8,195 nucleotides of DNA from GBS-DC sp964451985 (GTDB lineage: Bacteria; Armatimonadota; Fimbriimonadia; Fimbriimonadales; GBS-DC), in NCBI GenBank assembly GCA_964451985.1, contig CAYVKB010000087.1, positions 1 through 8,195 on the forward strand. The letters are read 5' to 3'. This document shows positions 1 to 5,219 of the stretch, piece by piece (the stretch's first letter is position 1; each line of letters begins with the position of its first letter). The notes below the pieces were generated by a model, which was given only the letters and a program-made list of their open reading frames with translations, searched no databases and was not told the DNA's origin. The position numbers were made by a program, and so were the translations under genes.

Positions 1-575
1 AGCGCGCCCACATCGGCATGGTCGCATCCGAACATCTGCATCTCGAACTCCAGCAACGAATGCTCACCTTCAACCTCCATCAGTGGTTGGTACAGATTGG
101 GATAGCGTGTCTGCAGGAACAGTGCGCCAATATCGTGCAACAATCCCGCGATGTAGGCATCTTCCGCCGTTTGCACGCCCCAGTTGCAGGCGTAGGCGAC
201 GCTCTGTGCGCACAAAGCCGTGTAAAAAGCGTGCCGCCACAACTTCAGTTCCACCTCGCTCAGCGCGCGCTTTGTCCGAAACGCCCCCACCGCCGCCACG
301 CTCAGCACGATGCCCCTAATCGCATGCCCGCCCAACATCAGCAGCGCGTATCGAATGGTGTTAACGGAACGCCCCAAGCCATAGTACGCCGAGTTCGCCA
401 CCTGCAACACCCTGCCGCACAGCACCGGGTCGGTGACAATCAGCGACTCGATATGCTCGACGGTTGCATCACCGTTTTCCAGTAACTCCATCAGGCGCGT
501 TACCGTACGCGGCAGCGGCTGCAACTGTTTCACCGACGCCTCAATCTCTTTCCGCGTGATCGAAATCGTGAGCAT
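1..575 (-). CDS. HDOD-domain protein, N-terminal part (cut by window edge)
   Basis: My translation of the minus strand from the ATG at 575-573 stays open for 191 codons to the left edge, so the C-terminus is missing. It reads MLTISITRKEIEASV and then matches the HDOD domain, a degenerate relative of HD phosphohydrolases. Visible marks are LPRTVTRL at residues 21-28, VTDPVLCGRVLQVANSAYYG around residues 47-66 and GLLHDIGALFLQ around residues 144-155, with H147-D148 as the residual HD pair. HDOD proteins usually act in signalling or in adapting other output domains, often in stress, motility or cyclic-di-GMP circuits, and most have no proven enzyme activity. Any second domain would lie outside the window. 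The gene is divergent from rsmG with only 18 bp between the start codons. No strong Shine-Dalgarno sequence is visible; GAGA lies 4-7 nt before the ATG. The family call is firm; the role is unknown. Confidence 0.85.
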   Translation of the reverse strand, partial: MLTISITRKEIEASVKQLQPLPRTVTRLMELLENGDATVEHIESLIVTDPVLCGRVLQVANSAYYGLGRSVNTIRYALLMLGGHAIRGIVLSVAAVGAFRTKRALSEVELKLWRHAFYTALCAQSVAYACNWGVQTAEDAYIAGLLHDIGALFLQTRYPNLYQPLMEVEGEHSLLEFEMQMFGCDHADVGA

Positions 576-586
576 AGGTCTCTGCA

Positions 587-595
587 GGGTATTAT
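587..595 (+). promoter_or_regulatory. possible -10 element near the rsmG start
   Basis: GGGTATTAT resembles the GGGTATAnT motif found upstream of sucC, rnc and rplJ in this window. Its last bases overlap the ATG at 594. If it is a real -10, transcription would begin near 602 and translation of rsmG would have to start at the in-frame ATG at 624. No good -35 is visible. The match may be chance. Confidence 0.25.
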
Positions 596-1358
596 GGGTA
601 TCGACTCTCAAGTTCTGCAGGCGATGCAGGCACATATCGGTGATTGGGCTTTACTGCATCAGGCGACGCGTTGGGGGCTGACCCTCAGCGAAACGCAAAC
701 GCAACTCTTAGCACACTATCTTGAACAACTGTACACAGTCAATCAGCAGATGAACCTGACTCGCGTGCCCCCTGAGCAAGCGATTGGACGGCATATCCTC
801 GACTCGCTGTGCCTGCTCGGTGTCCACTCGCCGCCTGAGGGGGCGTGTGTCCTAGATATAGGTTCAGGCGCGGGGCTGCCGGGCATCCCACTGGCGATTG
901 CGCGCCCCGACCTTCACATTACGCTCTTAGATTCGCATGGCAAAACGGTACATTTTTTGCGGGAAACTTGTACTTTACTGGGTACCAACGCCCACGCCGT
1001 GCAAGCCCGCGCGGAGGAATGGGCGCACGCTCCCGAAGCCCGCGAACAGTTCGATTTGGTTGTAGCTCGCGCTGTCGCCAAGATGCCCATCCTTACGGAA
1101 CTGATGACGCCGTTTTTGAAACTGGGCGGTATGGGGCTTGCGCTCAAAAGCATCCACGAACGGGACGAGATTCACGCAGCTGCGCCCGCCGCCCGCGTAC
1201 TGGGGGCAAGTATTAGCACGCAAACGGTCGAATTTGAGACGGAGACAGGCGCGGTGCAACGTGCAATTGCTATGTTGTGTAAGGAACGCATCACGCCGTC
1301 TCAGTATCCACGTGCGTGGGCGCAAATCCTCAAACGCCCGCTGGGGGGCAAGGCGTGA
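594..1358 (+). CDS. rsmG: 16S rRNA (guanine-N7)-methyltransferase RsmG (GidB)
   Basis: The 254-residue product is RsmG, the SAM-dependent Rossmann-fold enzyme that makes the m7G at position 527 (E. coli numbering) in the 530 loop of 16S rRNA. The family signature is plain: NQQMNLTRV near residues 44-52, HILDSLCLL near 65-73, and the SAM-binding motif VLDIGSGAGLPGIPLAIARP starting at V86. The acidic strand LLDSHGKTVHFLRE and the later VVARAVAKMPILTELMTPFLKLGG stretch follow. It is slightly longer than many family members. The ATG at 594 has only a weak CAGGG upstream; the in-frame ATG at 624 would give 244 residues and fits equally well, so the start is uncertain. The TGA at 1356-1358 overlaps the GTG start of the glycosyltransferase, which suggests co-translation. 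rsmG lies near the replication origin in many bacteria, which is relevant to the DnaA-box cluster about 1.1 kb downstream. Confidence 0.93.
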   Translation: MGIDSQVLQAMQAHIGDWALLHQATRWGLTLSETQTQLLAHYLEQLYTVNQQMNLTRVPPEQAIGRHILDSLCLLGVHSPPEGACVLDIGSGAGLPGIPLAIARPDLHITLLDSHGKTVHFLRETCTLLGTNAHAVQARAEEWAHAPEAREQFDLVVARAVAKMPILTELMTPFLKLGGMGLALKSIHERDEIHAAAPAARVLGASISTQTVEFETETGAVQRAIAMLCKERITPSQYPRAWAQILKRPLGGKA

Positions 1359-2476
1359 GAGTCGGAATCGACGCCCGCCTGCTCACAGGCGCGTTCACGG
1401 GCGACCGCACCTACTGGCGTGGACTACTCACAGCCTTCGCGAGGTTGCTGAACCCTGCTGAATATCGCCTCGTGCTGTTTACTACCCGTCCTATCCCCGA
1501 ACGCACTTTGCCCGAATCGCCGTTATATGAGTACATCGTCGCGCCTACCCACAACGAACGCCTCTGGAGCCTGTTTCAGTTGCCCAAGCTCGCGCAGCAG
1601 TACGCCTGTGACCTCATCCACACGCAATATACCGTCTCACCATTTTTCAAGACGCCCACTGTGACCACCGTGCATGACATCTCGTTTTTGATAGGTCCAC
1701 ACTGGTTCCCACTGAAAGACCGCATCCTGCTTCGGCTGACCGTGCCCGCTTCGTGCCGTCGGGCGAGGCGCGTGCTGACTGTTTCTGAAACCTCACGCGA
1801 GGATATAGTTGAGATTTTACGCCTGCCCCCTGAAAAAGTCATCGCCACGCCGAATGGCTTGCCCGAAGGCTTTCACCCGATAGATAAGCAGCAAGCGCAG
1901 GCGTGGGTGCGACGTGAGTACCACATCGAGCCGCCGTTTGCACTGGCGGTCGGCGTGCTGCAGCCCCGCAAGAACTGGGAGCTTGCGCTGTTGGCAGTGC
2001 AGGTGGCTCGAGCCGACTACAAATTGCCCATCCGCCTCGTACTTACAGGTAAGCCTGGCTGGGCAAAACGCGCCCTGCAACGCGCCACTCGCGAACTGAA
2101 CGCCCACGAGTGGCTAATAGAAACAGGCTATGTACCCGACGAGCATTTAGTATGGCTCTACAACGCGGCGGATGTGTTTCTATATCCCTCTTTTTACGAA
2201 GGCTTCGGCTTGCCCCCGCTGGAGGCGATGGCGTGTGGAACGCCTGTAGTCGCTTCCAACGGGGGTGCACTGCCCGAAGTAGTTGGCTCCGGAGGTATCC
2301 TGCTGCCCCCAAATGAACCCGGCCTGTGGGCAAACGCGATTCGCACCCTCCTCACCTACGACGACTTCCGCACCCGCCTACGCGAGAACGCCCTCCAACA
2401 GGCGAAGCGATTCTCGTGGCATACCACCGCCGAACGCACTCTGCAGGCGTATCGACAGGCAGTTGAGTGCCGCTGA
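1355..2476 (+). CDS. GT4-family glycosyltransferase
   Basis: The product is a GT-B fold retaining glycosyltransferase of family GT4, expected to move a sugar from a nucleotide-sugar donor to a lipid- or polysaccharide-linked acceptor at the cytoplasmic face of the membrane. I chose the GTG at 1355, which gives MRVGIDARLLTGAFTG, the standard N-terminal strand and glycine-rich loop of this family, and 373 residues. A G-rich stretch (GGGGGG, 1344-1349 region) lies just upstream and the start overlaps the rsmG stop (GTGA). A GTG at 1316 would add 13 atypical residues. Family marks are TTVHDISFL, VSETSREDI, ATPNGLPEGF, the donor-domain start ALAVGVLQPRKNWE, and the EX7E motif in EGFGLPPLE with E282 and E290, followed by MACGTPVVASNGGALPEVVG. 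Donor and acceptor cannot be told from sequence. No signal peptide or membrane segment is visible. It runs into the DnaA-box region with no conventional terminator. Confidence 0.88.
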   Translation: MRVGIDARLLTGAFTGDRTYWRGLLTAFARLLNPAEYRLVLFTTRPIPERTLPESPLYEYIVAPTHNERLWSLFQLPKLAQQYACDLIHTQYTVSPFFKTPTVTTVHDISFLIGPHWFPLKDRILLRLTVPASCRRARRVLTVSETSREDIVEILRLPPEKVIATPNGLPEGFHPIDKQQAQAWVRREYHIEPPFALAVGVLQPRKNWELALLAVQVARADYKLPIRLVLTGKPGWAKRALQRATRELNAHEWLIETGYVPDEHLVWLYNAADVFLYPSFYEGFGLPPLEAMACGTPVVASNGGALPEVVGSGGILLPPNEPGLWANAIRTLLTYDDFRTRLRENALQQAKRFSWHTTAERTLQAYRQAVECR

Positions 2477-2482
2477 CCCCTT

Positions 2483-2802
2483 TGTGGAATTGTGGAAAAC
2501 TCTGTGGAAAACCCTGTGGAAAAGTCCCCAACGCCCACTTTTCCACAGAGTTTTCCACACGGTTTCCACAGTTTTCCACAGAGTTTTCCACATCGAAAAC
2601 CCCTGTTTTTAGTGTAGCTAAATAACTCATGAGTTAGTAGACAAAAGTTGCAATTTGAGTTCAAAATTGGACGATGCGAGGGGTGAATTTTCTCGACCGC
2701 GCGGTCAAAGTAGACAAAGTTTTCCACAATTCCACATTGACCTAATAATACCATGGGATTCTTAAATGCATGAGGCTTCGAAATTCGATCGCGTGTGGAA
2801 AA
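2483..2802. other. DnaA-box cluster, candidate replication origin or DnaA-binding locus
   Basis: The nonamer TTTTCCACA fits the DnaA-box consensus TTWTNCACA. Exact copies read on the + strand at 2539-2547, 2551-2559, 2572-2580, 2584-2592 and 2720-2728, and on the - strand at 2491-2499, 2503-2511, 2515-2523 and 2794-2802. One-mismatch or AATTCCACA forms lie at 2483-2491 (-), 2562-2570 (+) and 2728-2736 (+). Several neighbours are exactly 12 bp apart, about one helical turn. Left-hand boxes point one way and right-hand boxes the other. An AT-rich stretch (about 2605-2670) follows, as expected of an unwinding element, with palindromes at 2623-2636 and 2695-2706. The rsmG gene nearby supports an oriC reading. 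Against it: dnaA and dnaN are not in the window, and the genes on both sides are transcribed toward the cluster. A DnaA-titration site like datA, or DnaA-controlled regulation, are alternatives. Confidence 0.72.
2491..2592. repeat. 21-bp repeat, two direct copies and one inverted copy
   Basis: The 21 bp at 2539-2559 (two TTTTCCACA boxes joined by GAG) are repeated exactly at 2572-2592, and the exact reverse complement is at 2491-2511. Positions 2514-2525 (CTGTGGAAAAGT) and 2537-2548 form a perfect 12-bp stem around an 11-nt loop, and pairing continues outward with few mismatches through about 2502-2560. The single strand or RNA could therefore fold into a long hairpin just after the glycosyltransferase stop, although no T-tract follows it. 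Confidence 0.8.
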
Positions 2803-2887
2803 CTTTTCGCGCCTGCGCTCACAGAGAGGGTCAGTTAGCCTGAGGGATTGTAGAGCAGTAAAAGTCTGAGACAGAAACTTGTAAATA

Positions 2888-2964
2888 GTGAAGATACCTC
2901 GCCTAGCTCGGAATGACAGGGTATCAGAAAATCGGTTTGTCATTCCGAGCTGAAGACGAGGAAT
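2888..2964. repeat. inverted pair of a dispersed TGTCATTCCGAGCT repeat
   Basis: TGTCATTCCGAGCT occurs on the + strand at 2938-2951 and, exactly, on the - strand at 2918-2905. Similarity continues beyond the core (CGAGG at 2957-2961 against CCTCG at 2897-2901). The two arms face each other around a 19-nt spacer and can form a long hairpin. From memory, elements of the type GTCATTCCGAGC...GAGGAATC are short dispersed repeats in many bacterial genomes. The pair lies just downstream of rplL, but there is no T-tract on the - strand after it, so it is not a classical intrinsic terminator. It may still protect the 3' end of the rplJL mRNA. Confidence 0.72.
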
Positions 2965-2976
2965 CGGAAGGTGTGA

Positions 2977-3378
2977 CTACTTGATTTCGACCTTCGCGCC
3001 AGCCTCCTCGAGTTTCTTCTTGAGGTCTTCCGCTTCTTCCTTGCTCACACCCTCTTTGACTTTTTGGGGCGCGCCTTCCACGAGGTCTTTCGCCTCTTTC
3101 AGTCCGAGTTGCGTGATTTCGCGGACGACCTTGATGACCTGCAGTTTGTTGTCGCCTGCGGCTGCCAGCACGACATCGAACGAAGTTTGCTCTTCTGCAG
3201 CAGGAGCGGCTTCGCCGCCGGCTGCGCCAGGCATCATGCCGGGTATCATCCCAACAGCCACAGGCGCAGCCGCCGACACACCATACTTATCCTGCAACGC
3301 CTTGACCAGTTCGTTCAGCTCCAAAACGGTCATCTCATCGATAGCCTGAATCAGTTCCTCAGCAGTCAGTTTTGCCAT
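2977..3378 (-). CDS. rplL: 50S ribosomal protein L7/L12
   Basis: L7/L12 forms the mobile stalk of the large subunit; its dimers bind the C-terminal helix of L10 and recruit and stimulate translational GTPases. The product has 133 residues. The N-terminal dimerisation domain (MAKLTAEELIQAIDEMTVLELNELVKALQDKYGV) is followed by a hinge at about residues 35-64 and the C-terminal domain, which carries the hallmark surface KLQVIKVVREITQLGLKEAK and ends KKKLEEAGAKVEIK. The hinge contains GMIPGMMPGAAGG, richer in Met and Pro than the usual Ala-Gly linker. The ATG at 3378 is preceded by a textbook AGGAGG (3392-3387, - strand). It lies 17 nt after the rplJ stop, so the two are one operon. A pair of inverted repeats lies immediately downstream. 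Confidence 0.98.
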   Translation of the reverse strand: MAKLTAEELIQAIDEMTVLELNELVKALQDKYGVSAAAPVAVGMIPGMMPGAAGGEAAPAAEEQTSFDVVLAAAGDNKLQVIKVVREITQLGLKEAKDLVEGAPQKVKEGVSKEEAEDLKKKLEEAGAKVEIK

Positions 3379-3395
3379 TGTAGTATCCTCCTCTA

Positions 3396-3923
3396 TCAGG
3401 ATTGGTTTTCCGCCTTCTTATCGGCGACAGCTTGAAGCGTGCGCACGAACTGCCCAATCAGTTCGGACAGCGTGCCCACCAAGCCAGAGATGGGCGACTG
3501 GAGCGCGCCCAGAAACTGCGCGACCATCACCTCGCGCGGGGGCAGCTTGGCAAGCGTGTCCACCATCTCAGCAGGGTAGACGCGCTCGCCCAGCAGCAGC
3601 GCCTTCACTTCGGTTTTACGCGCTTGTTTGATGTAGTCGGTAATCGCTTTCGCGGCGGCGGCTTCGTCCCCCATCACGAATGCGATGGCGGTCATGCCGT
3701 GCATGTAAGGCTCTAAGCCTTCGGGCATGTTGCCTTCACGCGCGACGCGGTAGAGCGTGTTTTTCACCACGCGCAGCTCCGCGCCCGACTGGCGCAGCTG
3801 CTTGCGCAAATCGGTAATCTCGCGCACGCTCAGCCCGCGATAGTCCACCAGAATCTGCGCCTTGGATTCGCTAATCCAGCCGCGGATCTGACTCACCTGT
3901 TCCACTTTCTTCGCGGTCGGCAT
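3396..3923 (-). CDS. rplJ: 50S ribosomal protein L10
   Basis: L10 anchors the L7/L12 dimers to 23S rRNA at the base of the stalk and, as the L10-L12 complex, represses its own operon in the bacteria studied. The 175-residue product has the family pattern: KKVEQVSQI, then ILVDYRGLSVREITDLRKQLRQ near residues 25-46, then ELRVVKNTLYRVA near 49-61. The C-terminal helix (GTLSELIGQFVRTLQAVADKK) is where L12 dimers attach. Length is normal. The ATG at 3923-3921 has a strong AGGAGGTG (3939-3932) 8 nt upstream. rplL follows after 17 nt. rplK and rplA, often upstream, are absent here: the neighbour is a hydrolase gene 339 bp away, and the gap holds the operon's promoter and structured leader. Confidence 0.97.
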   Translation of the reverse strand: MPTAKKVEQVSQIRGWISESKAQILVDYRGLSVREITDLRKQLRQSGAELRVVKNTLYRVAREGNMPEGLEPYMHGMTAIAFVMGDEAAAAKAITDYIKQARKTEVKALLLGERVYPAEMVDTLAKLPPREVMVAQFLGALQSPISGLVGTLSELIGQFVRTLQAVADKKAENQS

Positions 3924-3964
3924 TCGGTATACACCTCCTGTATGTGTTCGCGCTTTTTAAATGC

Positions 3965-3995
3965 AAAAACGCGAGCCACGCCGCAGCAGGCTCGC
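3965..3995 (-). terminator. intrinsic terminator (attenuator) in the rplJ leader
   Basis: Read on the - strand, GCGAGCC (3995-3989) and GGCTCGC (3977-3971) form a perfect 7-bp G+C-rich stem around an 11-nt loop, followed by G and TTTTT (3969-3965). It lies about 40 nt before the rplJ start codon and upstream of its ribosome binding site. A terminator inside a ribosomal-protein leader is expected of an attenuator; it could otherwise end the upstream hydrolase transcript. Confidence 0.75.
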
Positions 3996-4007
3996 ATAGG
4001 ACTCGTC

Positions 4008-4141
4008 GCTCGATCAATCTTGTCCAAGCGTGATGTTCGGCACGGACAGAAATGTCCGCACGACGCACGGCGCTCATCAGTTAGTGGCTTGGACAGTCTT
4101 ATCCAAGCGTAATTACTCGGCACGGACAGGAATATCCGTAC
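4008..4141 (-). repeat. two tandem copies of a ~55-nt two-hairpin unit in the rplJ leader
   Basis: Unit A is 4141-4087 and unit B is 4061-4008 (- strand reading), starting 80 nt apart and roughly three-quarters identical by eye. Both contain TGTCCGTGCCGA and CGCTTGGA. Each unit folds into two hairpins with 7-bp and 6-7-bp stems and 8-nt loops. Several differences keep pairing: A-U in unit A becomes G-U in unit B in hairpin 1. In addition TGTCCAAGC of unit A (4095-4087) is perfectly complementary to GCTTGGACA of unit B (4029-4021), a 9-bp alternative pairing. This may be a functional part of the leader or two copies of a dispersed genomic repeat. Confidence 0.75.
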
Positions 4142-4235
4142 AACAATTCGCACCGTACGCATCCCTCGGCAGGCGAGCCGCTGCGCGGATTATGTCCTGT
4201 TCAGGACGCCTGCTGTCTGCGGTATGGCAAGCAGA

Positions 4236-4266
4236 AGTATACCCTAATCGTGCAAGGCGGCGTCAA
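4236..4266 (-). promoter_or_regulatory. candidate promoter of the rplJL operon
   Basis: On the - strand TTGACG (4266-4261) and TATACT (4241-4236, within GGGTATACT) are separated by 19 bp, slightly longer than the ideal 17. The -35 overlaps the stop codon of the upstream hydrolase gene. The predicted start near 4229 gives a leader of about 300 nt. Confidence rests on the two box matches and on the need for a strong promoter here. Confidence 0.55.
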
Positions 4267-5168
4267 GGGGCGGGATAGTAGAGGATTTCCTCTTGGTCTT
4301 TGATTTGGGCGCGAGCAAGATAGCCGCTGCCATCGGGCGTTTTGGAACGCTGCGCTACAATCGAGGATTGCCCCTCCGCGTTCACATCGAAAAAGCCGCC
4401 CACCCCCATCGGATTCACGCCGATCAGGTTCGGATGCTTTTGCACGCCCGCCAGCAAACCACTTTCCCAGCCCTGCGATTCCTCTTTGGTCCACGGCAGC
4501 GGATTGTAAGAGGGCATCGCCAGCACGCGCACACCGCGCTTCGCATGCTGGTCGATGAGTTCATGGTAAAAGCCGTCTAAGCAAATCAGCACGCCCAGTT
4601 TACCTGCGGGCGTGTTTACAGTGGGCAGTTCACAGGGGGCAGGACACAGGTTCAGCCCCGATTCCTGCTCCAGCGGCACGAGGTTGATTTTACGCTGCAC
4701 AAGGACACGCTCACCTTTGGGATTGTAGGTGTAGCACACATTATGCACGCACTCGCCCTGAGCAATAGGTGCACTGCCTGCGACCAGCCACGCTTTAGCA
4801 ACTCGTGCTGCCTCGCTAAACACCTCGTTGTACACGCGCTCCACAAAGGGGCTAAGGGTACGCAAGAGTATGCGCGTCGCGCCTGCAAAGCCGCCCTCGC
4901 TGGCGAGGGGGGTAATCTTCAAACGCTCCATCAGGCGCAAGCCCGCCTCCACGATGGTCTTGCAGGATTGCACGCGCTCATAATCTTGCGTAAAAATTAG
5001 CCCCAGCCCTACATCTTCGGGAAACACAATCAGTAGGTTGCCGTTGGGGATGCGCTGGCGGATGGTACGTGTCAGATTTAGTACGCGCTCGCGAAACGCC
5101 TCCGCGCTGCGATAGTCTTCCAAGCGATAGCGCATCTGCACTGCAACTAAGGTCGCACCTTCAGCCAT
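4263..5168 (-). CDS. carbon-nitrogen hydrolase (nitrilase superfamily)
   Basis: The 301-residue product carries the Glu-Lys-Cys triad of the nitrilase/amidase superfamily: E51 in VFPEDVGL, K160 in QRKINLVPLE, and C196 in LGVLICLDGFY. These enzymes hydrolyse non-peptide C-N bonds (amides, nitriles, carbamoyl groups) through a cysteine thioester. Between E51 and K160 lies a longer stretch than usual (residues 60-120), including FAGATRILLRTLSPFVERVYNEVF, which may be a helical cap shaping the substrate site. The C-terminal half has YNPLPWTKEESQGWESGLLAGVQ and NLIGVNPMGVGGFFDVNAEGQSSIV, where the usual superfamily pattern is a strand with N and G-x-S. No signal peptide is visible, so it is probably cytoplasmic. 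The ATG at 5168 has no Shine-Dalgarno; TAGAAT ends 6 nt upstream, suggesting a leaderless mRNA. It does not match a subfamily I can name, so the substrate is unknown. Confidence 0.85.
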   Translation of the reverse strand: MAEGATLVAVQMRYRLEDYRSAEAFRERVLNLTRTIRQRIPNGNLLIVFPEDVGLGLIFTQDYERVQSCKTIVEAGLRLMERLKITPLASEGGFAGATRILLRTLSPFVERVYNEVFSEAARVAKAWLVAGSAPIAQGECVHNVCYTYNPKGERVLVQRKINLVPLEQESGLNLCPAPCELPTVNTPAGKLGVLICLDGFYHELIDQHAKRGVRVLAMPSYNPLPWTKEESQGWESGLLAGVQKHPNLIGVNPMGVGGFFDVNAEGQSSIVAQRSKTPDGSGYLARAQIKDQEEILYYPAP

Positions 5169-5174
5169 AGAAGA

Positions 5175-5180
5175 ATTCTA
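5175..5180 (-). promoter_or_regulatory. candidate -10 box for the C-N hydrolase, leaderless start
   Basis: On the - strand GGTAGAAT ends at 5175, and 6 nt (TCTTCT) separate TAGAAT from the ATG at 5168. A start of transcription about 7 nt after the box would fall on the A of the ATG. No ribosome binding site is visible in the 22 nt before the ATG. No good -35 is visible. Confidence 0.45.
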
Positions 5181-5188
5181 CCTGAACA

Positions 5189-5197
5189 GGGTATACT
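5189..5197 (+). promoter_or_regulatory. candidate extended -10 box of sucC
   Basis: GGGTATACT lies 22 bp before the sucC ATG, and the same nine bases form the -10 of the rplJL promoter. It overlaps the divergent promoter region of the hydrolase, within a 51-bp intergenic gap. No convincing -35 lies 16-18 bp upstream. CCTGAACAGG, a near-palindrome at 5181-5190, overlaps its left edge. Confidence 0.45.
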
Positions 5198-5219
5198 TTC
5201 GCCTGACAGGAGCCGTCTT

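Larger units (their letters stand above)
3924..4229 (-). promoter_or_regulatory. structured rplJL leader, probable L10-type attenuation leader
   Basis: Between the candidate promoter and rplJ lie about 300 untranslated nucleotides containing several stems. On the - strand, in order: a GTCCTG-AA-CAGGAC palindrome (4207-4194), the segment GCAGCGGCTCGC (4184-4173), two tandem hairpin repeats (4141-4087 and 4061-4008), and an intrinsic terminator (3995-3965). The 4184-4173 segment can pair with the terminator's 5' arm plus loop (GCGAGCC-T-GCTGC, 3995-3983) over 12 bp with one bulged T, which would block the terminator. In Bacillus subtilis rplJL is regulated by L10-L12-dependent transcription attenuation in the leader, so this architecture fits. 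I did not identify the conserved L10-binding kink-turn with certainty, so the ligand is inferred from position. Confidence 0.6.

Noticed and set aside
18..485. Open frames on the plus strand in the first 500 bp
   Set aside because: They lie antisense to the HDOD gene, whose minus-strand translation carries clear motifs.
2483..2592. CRISPR-like array
   Set aside because: Repeats are 9 bp in both orientations with 1-3 bp spacers, unlike 25-37 bp direct repeats with unique spacers; the nonamer fits DnaA boxes.
2356..2943. Open frame of 195 codons on the minus strand across the region after the glycosyltransferase gene
   Set aside because: It reads through the repeated DnaA boxes (giving runs such as KLCGKLWKPCGKL) and the dispersed repeat, and overlaps the end of a well-supported gene. 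It has no ribosome binding site or family match.
2888..2964. Intrinsic terminator of rplL
   Set aside because: The hairpin is long, but no T-tract follows on the minus strand.
4073..4080. CTGATGAG on the minus strand, resembling the hammerhead ribozyme core
   Set aside because: The required GAAA core and the cleavage-site stem III are not found at proper positions.
3871..4278. Small open frames in both directions over the rplJ leader
   Set aside because: They arise from the tandem hairpin repeats and terminator; there is no family match and no ribosome binding site.
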